From Sarocladium kiliense (taxonomy: Eukaryota; Ascomycota; Sordariomycetes; Hypocreales; Sarocladiaceae): 64,000 nt of DNA. The notes beneath the pieces are model-generated. The model was not told the DNA's origin, searched no databases, and saw only the letters and a list, made by a program, of their open reading frames with translations. Made by a program: the position numbers and the translations under genes. Numbering within the stretch: position 1 is the stretch's first letter; the number at the start of each line of letters is the position of its first letter. The stretch lies in NCBI GenBank assembly GCA_030734395.1, contig JAUZTG010000023.1, positions 62,001-126,000 of the forward strand, read 5' to 3'. Positions 32,013-44,879 of the stretch are shown here, piece after piece.

Positions 32013-33585
32013 GGCTTGCTTCTTGTTGAACTTCAAGCGTACGAGCTATTGACCAGCAAAAAGCCCAGACGTGAACCTCAATAAAAGCGCCGGAAAGAAG
32101 GCGCCGATGTCAAGGGGTGCACCAAGCTTGAGGTGCAGAGGGAAAAAGGCGGATCAGATGAAGACTCGTCGCAGACTACTGGAAAGGCGACGTCTTGATT
32201 TGCTGCACTTCAAGGCGAGGTTTCGTCGCGCTCCTGTTTGCGGACCAGGCAGGGGATTGGAACCTTCCTCAGGTGCGTGGAGCCCGCTTTTCGTCGCGTC
32301 AGCATATGGCGACAGGGATGTCGCGGGGACGAAGTTGACTTCAGTAGACCTTCGCTTGAACTTGGTAGGCCACGATGGTGTTTCGCAAGATTGAGGGAGG
32401 ACGAAGATGATGATGGCAACAAAGGCGAAAGTTGCACGTCGACTGAGATGATGACAAGGGGTACTGGTTTTCGTAGGTTGCACGGTGGGACGCTGATGGC
32501 TACTGGATGATGTGATTGTCAAGCTCGTTCCCTGCTTCTGAACGGTGCTTGTGATGCGTGAAGGTGGACTCGCTCCGTGGATGGTGGCGGAGGGGTGTCT
32601 CTGTGGCGTGATAAGGAAGTGACATGTGGCTGGAAGTGACCGACGTCATCCAGAGACCTGCACGGTTAGATGAACTAACATGTGCACCAAGGTGCTACCG
32701 ACCTGTAGGACAGCCTGCCCAAATATACAGCAGCGACCCGACAAGACGTCTGGCTTCGTTTCAGGTCGTATCTCCTATTTCTCGCGTTTTTTGCCCTTCC
32801 AGTAGACTCACAATATCCAATTCAAAGCGGTTGGGCTGCTAATTCTCCTGACCACACTTACTCCTTGTTCAAGAACATCTAATGCTTTGACGCGGTTCGA
32901 TGGTACCGCACAGTCCTGGCATCGGTCTTCAGCAGCATTGCTGTAGGCTTCAGCTTGAGAGCCATCCTTCTAGTAATGTACTTACCGTACCGTTCAGCTG
33001 GCTGTCCAGGAGGCACGATCTGGAAATGGAACTAAGTTCCATAGCCCTTGGAGATTGTAGAGGTGTACAGGGTAGGTCAATCGTACGTATCGAGTCCCTA
33101 AACCCCACACTGCGACAGAGGTGTGAGCAGCGGCCGCCTTGTGGTCCACTGTCGGCCGCTGGCAGCGAACCACTAATAAGGGAGAACCAGGCTGATCTCG
33201 CCTGAACACGGTCCGTCCTGTTACCTCAGTTCAAAATTCCGCCTCGCTCAACTCCGATTCCCACCCGTACTCTCCGGCTCCTTCATCAAACCTCTCAACG
33301 ACAACATAGTTCTCGACACCCTCTCGCCATTCTTCGAGCCGAGGTGCCATCCGTTATACGACGCCATCGACCAGGTATCTCCACGCTCGCTTTTTCCACA
33401 CCTTGGCGACAAACGGACTTTTAGACGCGGTGGCACGGTTACGCCTTGGTTCCAAGTGATTCGAGGGGCCCATGTTGCCACCCACTTCTGTCGACGCATG
33501 ATCTCTTTGAGAGTGGCTTTCTCTCACAGTCGCCCTGACGAGGGCATCGTCACTGTATTATTGGGATAGTGACGTCGCTCCTGTC
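32013..33585. promoter_or_regulatory. Divergent intergenic region between the RDEL protein and Doa10
   Basis: About 1.57 kb between two start codons on opposite strands, so it must carry both promoters. Short frames inside (for example 32154-32522 on the minus strand, with one hydrophobic run) are not supported as genes. I did not find a clear unfolded-protein-response element by eye. Confidence 0.45.
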
Positions 33586-36500
33586 ATGGATGAGCCGGAG
33601 GTTGCTGGGCCTGCGCCTAGCCATGCATCCACCGCACACGATGTCTTCCCCCAAAGTACGGCCTCCCCGAACGACCGGCCGACCTTCACAACATCATCCA
33701 AGAACACAAATACTCAGCCTTCAGATGCTACCATCGCAATCTGTCGCATCTGCAGAGGGGAGGGCACTCCTGAGGAGCCCTTATTCTACCCGTGCAAATG
33801 CAGTGGCAGCATCAAGTTTGTTCATCAAGAGTGTTTGATGGAGTGGCTATCACACTCCCAGAAGAAGTATTGTGAGCTTTGCAAGACTTCTTTTCGGTTT
33901 ACTAAGCTCTATGCGCCGGACATGCCGCAGACGTTGCCCATCCATGTCTTCCTGCAGCATATGACGCGGTATATCATTCGCAACGTTCTGAACTGGGCGC
34001 GTGCCATCCTCGCCATTAGCGTCTGGGTTTGCTGGCTGCCTTTCGTCATGAGAGCGGTTTGGTCATTCCTCTTCTGGGTCAGCGATGAAGGTTTCGGAAG
34101 TGGGTTGATCCTCTCACGAGTCAATGAGACCGCCGGTGCTACCATTGAGCTATCTTCGACGATACTAGGTATGGAGATCTGCCCAGCAAGCCCCCTCTTC
34201 ATGCCGACTACGACATCAAGTGCCTCTGCCGAAGCTTTGCTAAGTGCCATGGCAGGTCAAAGCATTTCCGAGTTCCTGATTCGCATCTTACTGGGTCCCT
34301 TCAAAATCGAGCGTCAAGGCCTGGACGGTCAAACAGGCAGTCTTGGAACACCATCTACCCTCCTCGGGGATGTGCAATTTTTGCGTAATTTGACGCCTAA
34401 TCATACCGTCAACCGAACCATCACCACCATCCTGGAAGGGCAGATCATCACCATTTTGGTAATCGTCTGCTTCATCTTAGTGATTCTTGTTCGCGACTAT
34501 GTCGTTCAACAGCAGCCCGAGATCAATATGCGAGCTGCATTTGCGGAGCCCGACAACGAGGATCAGCCTAGAGAGCTGCAGCCAGTCGCAATCATTCCTG
34601 CTCCCGCCATTGAACGGGAACTTCACTTTGAACCAGTGCAGACACCATCGTCCACATCTGGCTCAGATGCTGACACACTCGAAGAAGATGAGGAGGCCTT
34701 GGACGATGCCGACATTGCGGAGAGGTCAGATGATGATGCTGGCCATCGTGAATCCGGAGATAATGAAGAGGAACAATCTCTGGCGCAAACTTCCCTTGAA
34801 GTGGAAGTGGAGCCCAGTACGGAAGAGACAATCGGGTCACATCGGGAGTCGGCTAGTGTCAATGATTACATGAGGATCTTTCGCCAGGCCGCCGGAGATA
34901 AGGCTCGTATCCTGCAGATCATCGAGGATGAGGGCCTGCAAGAGAAGCTGAGCTATTGGGTAGAAATCACCAAGCGCGGAAGTCAGACTCTAGAACCAAT
35001 GGCCGGTCCATCAGGTCGTCGACCACTGAGCTCTGCTTCAGAGGAGGATTCTTCTCCTGCAGCTTTGACTCCCAGCTCCAGCGAGCAGTCCCCCAGTGGG
35101 AGTCAGCATGATGCCCCAGCTTCGGAGACATCAAAAGGGAAGCAACGGTGGGAACCGACCAGCCCTCCTTTCCCGACCGACTCCGCTGAATTCTCCTTGG
35201 GTCCACGGGCTGGGCCATTACGAGCTAGAGCAGCTTCAGACGGACCACAGCTATCATCACAAAGTAATCCTTTGGGAAGTAACAGCTGGTCTTTCGCAAC
35301 TCTGCCAGCAAGCTCTAATCCAACTGCACTGTCTTCTAGTCAAGATCGAATCCCTGAATTTGGCGTGCCTACCTCCCCTGCCGACGTTCCTGCTCAGCCA
35401 GGTAGTCCAGACTCCGCGTGGACATCCATGAATGAAGGATCACTTGGTCATGACCATCAAGGCGCCGATGGTCAGTCGAATCATGATTCAGCCAGCAATC
35501 ACTCGGGCGCTCAAGACTTGCACAACGTGGAATATCCTGAGCTTGTGGACCAACCGGACACTCCCGCAATCGAGTTGAGACAGCCGTTGCCACTACCCGG
35601 CGCTGACAACGTCCTGCTCCATCTCACAAACACCATTACTGACTTCATGTGGGGTGGACTGGGCGAACAACAATTGCTGGAGCTGGCCGAGGAAGACATT
35701 GCGCTTCCGGTTGATGAGGTGGCTGAAGAGCAATGGGCTGAGGAGCCCTTGGAGCCTGTCCTTGCTGAGGAAGCTGACGCGAATGCTGCTGATCTTGAGG
35801 TCTTAGCTCCAGGTGGCGGTATGGATCCTGAGGCTATCGAAGACCTTGAGGATTTCGAAGGTGTGATGGAACTCATCGGCATGCGAGGTCCTCTCGCTGG
35901 ACTGTTCCAGAATGCAATCTTTTGCGCCGTTCTGGTCACTGTAACGATATTCGCATGCATATTTTTCCCGTACAACATTGGGCGTCTCAGCATCTGGATC
36001 ATCGCCAACCCAATGAAGCTCGCACGTATGCTGTTCGAGGTGTCTAAACTCATACAGGATGCAACGATATGCTGTGCTGGGCTGGGTTCATGGTTTATTA
36101 TCAACATCATCGATATCTTCACGAGCCCGATGGGCGGACAGATTGCAAAACATGTGCTGGCCGCGCGTAAAGGATCATGGGCATTGTGGACTGGCGCAGG
36201 TTCTCGCGTTCTCGAATGCCTGTTTCTGGATTTTCCCACCTCTGCATCAGAAATCAAGACGTTCTCTGCGGTCAGCCATGCGGCTCTCCTTACCTTGAAA
36301 GGCCACATCGGTATCACGTTATCAGTGCTAAGCGATGGCATCGGAAGCCTGCTGGCTGGAAACGTGACGGCTGGAATGATCTCAGGCACAGCAGCTCATG
36401 TTGCAGAGACTGCCATCAATTTCGGAGAAAATCTTTTGGATCCGAGCTCGTTCGTTCTGGATTTCAGTGACAATGAGAAGCCAGTTGTCGTCGATCCTGC

Positions 36501-38733
36501 CTTGGCGTATTGGCCTGGCTCTGACCGATTCTTGGCGATTGCTGCAGGCTATGCCACAGTTTTTGTCGTGGGTGCACTGTACCTGAAGCGTGGTGCACAA
36601 TTCCCGAGGGGGAGCATCATGCAGGCGTGGGAAGCTGGCTTCATCGAGACACTTCACCAAGCAAGCGGCATTGTGAAAGTGATTCTGATCATAAGCATTG
36701 AGATGCTTGTCTTTCCTCTCTACTGCGGTCTTCTTCTCGATGCTGCCCTTCTTCCACTCTTTGAGGGTGCTACGTTCAGGTCCCGGACGATTTTCACATA
36801 CAACTACCCGTTGACTTCGATCTTCGTTCACTGGTTTGTGGGTACCGGCTACATGTTTCATTTCGCGCTCTTTGTCTCAATGTGTCGTAAAATTATGCGA
36901 CCTGGGGTTTTATGTAAGTTCTCGCAGGCCCGGCAGATCGGAATCGCCAGAACTAACTAGCATTGTGCTATAGACTTCATCCGAGACCCAGACGATCCCG
37001 AATTTCATCCTGTGCGAGATGTGCTGGAGCGAAACTTCACGACGCAACTAAGAAAGATTCTCTTTTCGGCCTTCGTCTACGGCGCCTTGGTCATCGTATG
37101 CCTTGGCGGAGTAGTCTGGGGGTTGTCTTGGTCGATGCCGTCCGTCTTGCCGATTCATTACTCGTCGAATGAGCCTATTCTTGAGTTTCCGGTCGATCTT
37201 CTGTTCTACAACTTCCTCATGCCACTTGCAGTCAAATTCTTCAAACCAAGCGACGGGTTGCATACGATGTACACTTGGTGGTTTCGCAAGTGTGCTCGTG
37301 GGCTGCATCTGACGCTGTTCCTGTTCGGTGAGAGGCGAATCGACGAGGAAGGGACACTCCAGCTTGCTCCAGACTCCCCACACAAAGCCGCGCCGATTTA
37401 TCGCAAGCTGTTCTTGGAGATCAGTAAGAACAACGAGGTTGTTCCAAAGACTTGGGAGGACACCTTTACCGGCGGTCATGCCAAGCCTGGGCCGCGGTTG
37501 AAACCGCGCCAGATGGATGCTCTGAGGCGTCAGAAGGCGCAACTGGTTGACTCACGTCAATTGATAGAAGAGGGTCACTTCGTGCGTGCACCCGCCTCCG
37601 ACCGCGTCAAGATCCCCAAAGGTCAGCGCGTTTTCCTCCCGGTGTATCAGAGCAATTATCGCAAGGATCGAAAGCCAGAATCCGACTTGTACTCTTCCGA
37701 GCAGTATCAGTTCGTATACATCCCTCCGCACTTCAGGTTGCGAATATTCCTGTTCATCTTGAATATCTGGGGTTTTGCAGCAGTGACGGGCGTCGCTCTG
37801 ACGATCATTCCTCTTATGCTCGGAAGGACCATCTTCAAGTCTTTGATCCCCGACTACGTCAGAACGAACGACATATATGCTTTTAGCATCGGGACGTATT
37901 TGCTCGGCTCATTAGCCTACGGCATCTACCATGCCCAACATATCTGGGATATGGCCCTGGATCACTTGAGGAGGATCGGGGCGTCTGCCCGAGGCGGCCA
38001 TGCGGCAAGCCATGTGATCTCTGTCGTGGCGAGGGCTTCAAAGCTGATCTACGCCTACTTTTGTCTTCTCATCTTCTTCCCTCTACTCCTATCAGGTCTC
38101 ATGGAGCTGTATATTGCCATGCCGTTGCATACGTATATGCATCCACCCACGGCAGCGTCTGTCCAAGCTCCCCCGGATGACGCGTCAATTGAAGGCCGCC
38201 ACACAATTCGCGTCATGCAGGCATGGACTCTCGGTCTTCTTTACATGAAGCTTGGTTCAAAGCTGATCACAACACTTTTTCGAGACACACGGTTAGCAGC
38301 TGCCGTACGAACTGTACTGCGACGCGGATGGCTTCAGCCGGATGTCGCGATTCTCACGAGGGCGTTTGTCGTCCCCGGTGTTATCGTTGGTACTGCGGCG
38401 GTACTAGGTCCTCCCATTTTGACCGACCTGGTGATCAAGTTTGTCTTCATGCACAAAAATGGCGGCGATGAACCGCCAGCCCTCACAATCTCAGAAGAGG
38501 CAGCTTGGGTGGCGCGGAAAGCGATCCTTCATCGCGCATCCTACCCCGTAGCCGCTGCAGTGGCACTGATGGTGCGTAATGTCGCGATGACATTCATGAT
38601 GCTGCAGGGATGGTCGTCCAAGATTCGGGACGAAGCCTACTTGATTGGAGAAAGGTTACACAACTTCGGGGTGGTCAGCGACGCCTCAAGGCGGGGAAGG
38701 GCAAGCTGGAAAGCAAGAGGTGCACGCCTCTGA
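33586..38733 (+). CDS. doa10: ERAD E3 ubiquitin ligase, Doa10/SSM4 (MARCH6) family
   Basis: Multi-pass ER and inner-nuclear-membrane ubiquitin ligase that marks misfolded and short-lived proteins, and sterol-pathway enzymes in other species, for proteasomal degradation. Exons 33586-36913 and 36974-38733 join in frame to 1695 residues. Seen: an N-terminal RING-CH zinc finger of C4HC3 type starting CRICRGEG at residue 53 and ending at YCELCKTSF; two helices after it; a long acidic, Ser-rich cytosolic loop (about 330-750); then the TD-like block opening GMRGPLAGLFQNAIF near residue 763 and many further helices; and a conserved C-terminal GLLYMKLGSKL. Length and order match the family. The start ATG is close to the finger. 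The 60-bp intron is GT-AG. The gene is divergent from an RDEL-bearing ER protein. Confidence 0.95.
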
Positions 38734-39696
38734 AGCGTGGAAGCCGAGTGATTAGCACGACCTGTGGGAAACGGCCGCAAGACAGAACAACAACGGACGT
38801 GTGTAGTGATTCCTGCAAATGTTTGGTGGCGTTTGGGAAAGCGATGAACGTCGCAAGATGGAAAGCATGGGATTAGTCGTTTGCATTAAGCATGGAGTCG
38901 GTAGGCAGTTGCACTTGAACTCACGCGATATCAACAGCGGAAGCCAGTGCACAAGTATTAAAGTTTGGAATCAACGACGACGAGTTGTCGCAATGTGACA
39001 TATGTCGATCACGTGATATATCAGGTCCAGGAAGTGGGACGCGAGTGGCTGTTGCCCATGGCTGCGACGCGCTAGGCCGTACGCGGAGTAAGCCCCAGCA
39101 CTGGCGCAGGAGACAGGAGGGACACTGCATCAACGGGTCCTGGCGCATAAACCGTCGTCACGAGCCAAAACAGACGCTCCAACATCCCTCTGACACCACG
39201 GCGCTCCACGACTGCGCTTTGCGACAACGACGACGCCCCCGAGGCACTAACTTAAGGTAGGACGCACGACTTCGACTTCGACAGCAGTAACGACAGGACC
39301 TCCGGCACATCGACCTGCACTGACGACATTGAAATCAACAACGAGAGCGGATTCAACTACCGCCCCTCCCCTGTCTGGTTGCGCATAACGAAGCAGCAAC
39401 CGACGGAGCCTTCAACCTTCAGGACGCACTTGCCTGCACCAGCGAGCGCTCGCAGAATTCCTTCAAGGACTATTCAAGTATTGGTGAGAAACATTCATGT
39501 CCTCGCTGCTACCGTGGCCTCGCGTTGGCTTGTATGGTGCCTAAGTTTGTTGACTGGGTTTGTTACCAGGGAACTGTTCACCGACAGTCTGCTCGTTGGG
39601 CAACGTCTAGCGGATCCTTGTAAGAGAGGATAAAGCAGCTGCTGAAACGCCCTATCATTCTTTCATAAGTCGTCTGGTCTTGAATCAGTCGTGATC
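38734..39696. other. Intergenic, between Doa10 and NudE
   Basis: No recognisable coding region. It holds the Doa10 3' side and the NudE promoter side. Several GA/CA-rich runs precede NudE but no specific motif was identified. Confidence 0.5.
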
Positions 39697-41503
39697 ATGG
39701 CTGAACCGCCCTCCTCACCGCCTAGTGAGGCAACAAGTCTTGAAGATGCAGTTTCCTGGTATAAGTCTCAGTACGAGCAGCTGGAATCTGAGCTTGCAGA
39801 ATTTCGCGAGTCCAGTCGCGAGCTTGAGCAGGAGCTCGAGAAAGATATCGAGAGAGCCGAGAAGCAGGAGAGAGTACTACAAGAGCGCGCCGAGACACTT
39901 GGCTTCGAGTGCGAGGAGTGGAAGGTACGCACCTACATCCACGACCGCCTTGCGTGCGAGCGCACCTTCTGACAATAGTCTGCAGAGGAAATACAAAGAA
40001 TCCAAGGCCGAAGCAAACACAGCACAAAATGCGCTCGAGAAAGAGATCACAACACTCCGGGAGTCCAGTAGAGCCCTGCAACACAAGCTCCGCGATATCG
40101 AGGTAGCAAACGATGATTTCGAACGTCAAGCACGGAATACTACCTCGTCTCTCGAGGATCTAGAGTCGAAGTACAACCAGGCCATCGAGCGCGCAGTGCT
40201 AATGGAGGAGGAGATTAAGATTGGCGAGCAAGAGCGAGAGAAGTTGCGCATTGAGGCCCAACGTCTCAGGGAGGAGCTCTCCGATCTCAAGATCGAGACG
40301 GAGGTCCTGCAGGACAAAATTAAGAAACAGGAGGCCCGCCATTTGTCTACCATCTCCACGGATCTTTCCGCACTTGGCTCACCAACCTTTGACAAGAATA
40401 CAGAAGGCGATGTCGACTCGACTGCTAGTTCGCCCCTTGTCACAACGCCACCTGAAACCAAGGTCGAGGTGCACGACCCTCCATCGCCACCAATGTCCGA
40501 TGCCTCTGCGCCAATGCCGAAGGCGACATCTGCGGCTGCGAAGCAGCCTACGGCCACCGGTGCCCCGACTACGCGCAAATCGCGCTTGCCATCAGCCGAC
40601 TTTGGAGCGACACCGAAGCCGAAGCCCAGAGGCGTGCCTACAGCCGCACGTCCATCTGGGGGGCGTCCTTCTACGGGAGGGGCACCGTTGCGGACACCTG
40701 CCAATCGCAATGTCCGCCCAGGAACACACAAACTACCTTCGTCTAATTCGCTGTCGCACATCAGAACGCTCACAGCGCAAATGCAGCGACTGGAGGCTCG
40801 TGTGCAGTCAGCACGTTCGAAGCTCCCAGCGCCAACGCACACACCACCTCGCGCATCGCCACGGACTGACTTCAGCTCAAGCACAACGTCTGTGCCCTCT
40901 TCGATCACTATCCGCTCACGAAAGCGCACTGTTGGGTCAACAGCTTCGTCCTCAGTCGCTGGCGACGACACCACTCCGACCAACCCGAGCATCGCTGCCA
41001 CCCCCAAACCCAGCCATGTTCCCAGACTTAGCACGTCCGGGATCAGCCGCCTGTCCTTCGGTCCACTGCCTAATCGCAATCCAGACTCAGACGCCAGTCG
41101 ACCAAGTTCGCGAGCTAGCATCTCGTCTTATGCTCGACCATCTTCTCGGACAGAAATGGTTCCCCCTCCTCGCCCTATGTCTCGATCGTCCCTATCCGGC
41201 GCTCGGACTCCACTCGGCCGACCGAGGTCCTCGCTAGGTGGGTCATTACACGGCCACTCAGCCAGTGTAAGTCACATCGATCTGGAGGAGGAGGACGAGA
41301 GCGAGTTTCGGACACCGAGCCGACGTGGCACATACTCCAAGTTTGACCTAGAAGGTGGCGTGCAAAGCGCGATCCCGATGCCCAATACCCGGCGGCAGAG
41401 CGGCAGCGGCGCAGCAAGGAGAACTAGTACGGGGCCATCAGTCAGTGGCAGGCCGAGCACATCCAATGGCCGAAAACTGAGCGACCTGGGTGAGACGTAC
41501 TGA
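39697..41503 (+). CDS. nudE: Nuclear distribution protein NudE (NDE1/NDEL1 homologue)
   Basis: Coiled-coil adaptor that binds LIS1/NudF and cytoplasmic dynein and promotes nuclear migration along microtubules in hyphae. Exons 39697-39924 and 39986-41503 join in frame to 581 residues. Seen: the family N-terminus DAVSWYKSQYEQLESELAEF followed by an almost unbroken heptad coiled coil to about residue 185, interrupted by the intron (splice EEWK/RKYKESK); then a long Pro/Ser/Thr/Arg-rich disordered tail with many SxIP-like and RPSS repeats and a short helix near HIRTLTAQMQRLEARVQSAR. The ATG at 39697 starts the conserved segment. The tail composition is normal for fungal NudE proteins. A 27-base T run follows 18 bp after the stop codon. 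Confidence 0.93.
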
Positions 41504-41521
41504 GGGCTGGGGAGGTTGGCC

Positions 41522-41548
41522 TTTTTTTTTTTTTTTTTTTTTTTTTTT
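41522..41548. repeat. Poly-T run of 27
   Basis: An uninterrupted run of T just downstream of the NudE stop codon, in its presumed 3' untranslated region. A length this great is prone to slippage and sequencing error. Confidence 0.9.
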
Positions 41549-44214
41549 GCTTTTTGGGCGTCTTTCTTCAGCTTTGGATCTGGCGTTAGGAATCGCGCCG
41601 GCGGCCGTGCGGGCCGACTATCCCTACATACCCACGGGGAAGAGGCAAGCAGCGGGCATAAGTCGCGTTCAAGGACGGTCATGGATACTTTCACGAGAGA
41701 CGGCATTTCTTTTGTCGATGGCATTGTGCAATGAGCGAAGGAACGTTTTGGTTTGAGACGGAAGGAAGGGGGAGGGTAATTCTTGTCATCGACTGAGGGC
41801 TGAAGGAAGCCAACAACTACGGGGCTTGATGACAGACTATCGTTACATCCACATTTCATTTGTTCTTTTCTGGAGAGGCTGGAGAGTTCGTAGATACAAC
41901 AAATAGCCCCCGCACATACAGAACGCGAAACGGACCTTGGTTGGCACCCCCGTAATATAGGTACCTATCTTCTTGCGGAATGTGTTGATTAATGGAATCG
42001 GGTCACAGACCGCAACGTTCAATTTTTACTCTTGGGCACTTACCGACCAAAGCACTTTTGAACAACTTCTTCTTATTTTCCCCTCACAGGTGGTAATAGG
42101 ACGTGGTTTCGTGCTCACGAACCTTGCGCTTTGGCATTTGGAATTACGTCCCGAGTTGTTTTCTGTGCCATACCTTAGGTAGTCCGGTGTCGGCCCGAGG
42201 GCCATGATCAGTTCCTCACCTTGTGTAGGTAGGTGGTAAGTTCCCTTGAGATGGGAGCATCGCCACCAGCTGCAGGGTAAGTTTACCGTGCCATTGCTGT
42301 AGGGGTGTGGGTGGAGTCAACGTGGGAACGTTTCATGGGGGATCGGACTCAACAATTGGGAAGCGAGCTTGGGGCCAGTGAGAACGGCAATTGTTCAAGT
42401 TCAGATATCCTAGGAAGACAACCTATCGATGACCCAACCGGCAAGGGTCAAGGTAGGTTAATCTGCAAATCACCGCGCCGTCTATGTATTGCATTTGCTG
42501 GATCAAGCCACAATAAAGCCTCCGAATGAAAAAGTCTCAGGGCAGATCTTGAGATTCCCGGTCGAGATTCCCACCTTGGAGCCGACAACGGATGGAGGGT
42601 GTGGCTTCAATCCCATGGGTAGTGAACCCCCACTGTCTCAGCCAGTGAAGCTGTGTCTATTGTCATGAATGAATTGAGGAACATAAGGGGGGAATGTACT
42701 GAAATGATGTGGCGGAAAGGATTGACCCTGTACCTGGATCAGGGCTGGACTCGACTGGCTTTGGTAAAGTCAGAATAAGCCTGAGGACTTGGTCGGTATC
42801 GAATGAATCTCTTGGCCTCAACGATCGGTTATCGATAGAAGGTCTAACGATGCATGCCGGCGGGAGCCGCCACAGTGGGGGAGACACTGGGGACCCTGAG
42901 AGCATCATCATCAGGCAGCTCAGAGGCAGAAAAGACTCCCTGATGGAACAAGACCAGACCCTTTCCCCGTCTCAGACGACGACGAAAGAAACTTCACAGG
43001 TGCCTACAGATACAGCACAGAGCCAACAGCTCTCCGTATGGGTGAATCCGGAAAGAAGCGCTGGTTTGGCAGGCTTGAAGGAAAAAATGCTAGTATGCAG
43101 AGTTCACAACAGGCTAAGGTAGTTGGAGACTGCAAGCACTGAAGCTCAGGGGAGGTGGACCCTCCGCTGCCCCAAAAGACTGAAATTGCTGGGGTGCCCC
43201 CGTGGCATTGACGTAGCTCATGTACCACCCCTGCCAGAATGTGTGTTGGGTGACACTTCACCAAAAGCCTCCCCCCCGGCATCCATTGAATTCTGGTGGG
43301 GACACCCGCCCTGGGTCTGCATCCACTCAAGGTCCCGTCCGTTCCTGCAAGCTGGCTGCAGGTCACAGAAACCTGAGCATTGGGTTGGTGAGCTGCTCCT
43401 TGCAAACAGCCCGGCAGCCGCGCCTTCCCGTTGTAGCCCGGGACCCGCTAGATCTTATGTACCTCGCTCAAACTATGAGGCCTACGGTGCTCCGTGTGAG
43501 AGACCACAAATCGAGCAGAACTGGGAGAAGGGAGGAAGTGACACATCATGATACACGAAATTTATTCGTGCTTTGCTTTCAAAGAAGTACGCTGTTATAT
43601 TAACATGATAGGACGAGGATGTCTTTCAGAGCTACTCCGTCATGGCGTCTCCCTCAAAGTGAAGCAGTTACTTGCCTGTGGGGCAACCCTTCCGCTTCCT
43701 GCATCCGGTCGTTGAGCTCTCTTCGGCCCTCAACCATACAGGCAGTACACCCTCATCCAGCCGCAGCCACAATCTCCATCTCTCCCTCCGACTCCGAACA
43801 TTGCCGTGCTGACCATTGTAGTCGGGACATTACTTGACCCCCAGGGCATCCCGTTCCTGGATGGACTTTACCTTCTCTTCCCTCATTCCTCTACTCCTCC
43901 TTCCCATTGTCTGTGGCCTCTCTGCTTCGTCCACCTGGCACCCACATACGCCATTGACCTTTTTGTAATGTGAGTTCCCTTCCACCCTCGTCGTCTTTGT
44001 GGCGTTTCGGGCAGCGGTATTTGGCACCGGCCGGCGACTTTCTCCGGAGACCAGCTTCGATACCAGCTTCCATCGAGCTTCCTGGGCTGGGCGACCTGTC
44101 AGCTCAACGAACAGTCCACTGTCCATCTGCCTGCGGCTTCATCCGCCAACGTGGATTCAAATGAGACGCCAAAGGGGGACCCTCATTTCGCAAAATGGGC
44201 GAAATGGGTATCCT

Positions 44215-44233
44215 GGGGGGGGGGGGGGGGGGG
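44215..44233. repeat. Poly-G run of 19
   Basis: An uninterrupted G run about 650 bp before the acetyl-CoA carboxylase start codon. It can form quadruplex DNA or RNA in principle; its length may be misjudged by short-read assembly. Confidence 0.9.
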
Positions 44234-44879
44234 CAGCAAACCGGCGCGATTCACTATTTTTCCCCCTTGGGCGCCGCCAGCCTGACCCCGGCTCCTCTTG
44301 AAGCTACCGTACTCGGGTTCCCTTGCGCCGCGCCTCGTCGCCGCCACCTCTGCCACTAACAAGCCGCATCGCTGACCGGGGAATCCATCCACCCAAGTGA
44401 TCCAAGAAGCTGATCTTTTTTTGTGCCCCAACAGACCCTTCCTCTCCGCTAGAGTGTCGACGACAAGGGGACGTACCCACGACGACTTTGTTCACCTCGT
44501 GCCGCTTCAATCATCTCAACTTCATCCCTAATTCTTTTCTGCGACGATTGCTGTTCCTGGCCGCCGTGCTCTGCTCCGACTTCCTGTTGCTTCCCCCCAT
44601 TGAGCGCAGGTTTCTTCACAGCTAGACACGACCATTCAGCGATTCCATTTCTCTTAGCTTTGACCTACTTTCCCCTAAAAGTCAGGCCAACTTTGAGACT
44701 TCGCAGGCTTCGAGTGGTGACCCCCTCCGCCCTCATTTCATTCGAAGAACTCTCTTTTGGAGAGCCGACATACGATAACTAGGAGGGCCTTCATCCCAAC
44801 CCTCGCAAGACGACAATAGCTCCATCTTGCTCCTCCCGCGACCCCCCTCTCCCACACACGACCCATACATAATACCATT

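Larger units (their letters stand above)
41504..44879. other. Large intergenic region upstream of acetyl-CoA carboxylase
   Basis: 3.4 kb without a supportable gene. Open frames reach about 140 codons (42709-43122, 43004-43405, 43123-43551) but overlap on both strands without motifs or consistent splicing. It contains a T27 run, a G19 run and a pyrimidine-rich stretch (about 44430-44880) just before the carboxylase. It may hold a long 5' leader or a noncoding transcript; the sequence alone does not say. Confidence 0.5.

Noticed and set aside
32154..32522. 122-codon minus-strand frame with a hydrophobic run upstream of the RDEL protein
   Set aside because: One hydrophobic run in an otherwise basic, Ser-rich frame; no splice link to the downstream gene and no family match.
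40126..41121. 331-codon minus-strand open frame inside NudE
   Set aside because: Antisense shadow of the Ser/Pro/Arg-rich tail; the NudE frame is supported by its coiled coil and splice site.
41272..41859. 195-codon minus-strand frame with a poly-lysine run
   Set aside because: The lysines are only the T27 homopolymer read on the other strand.
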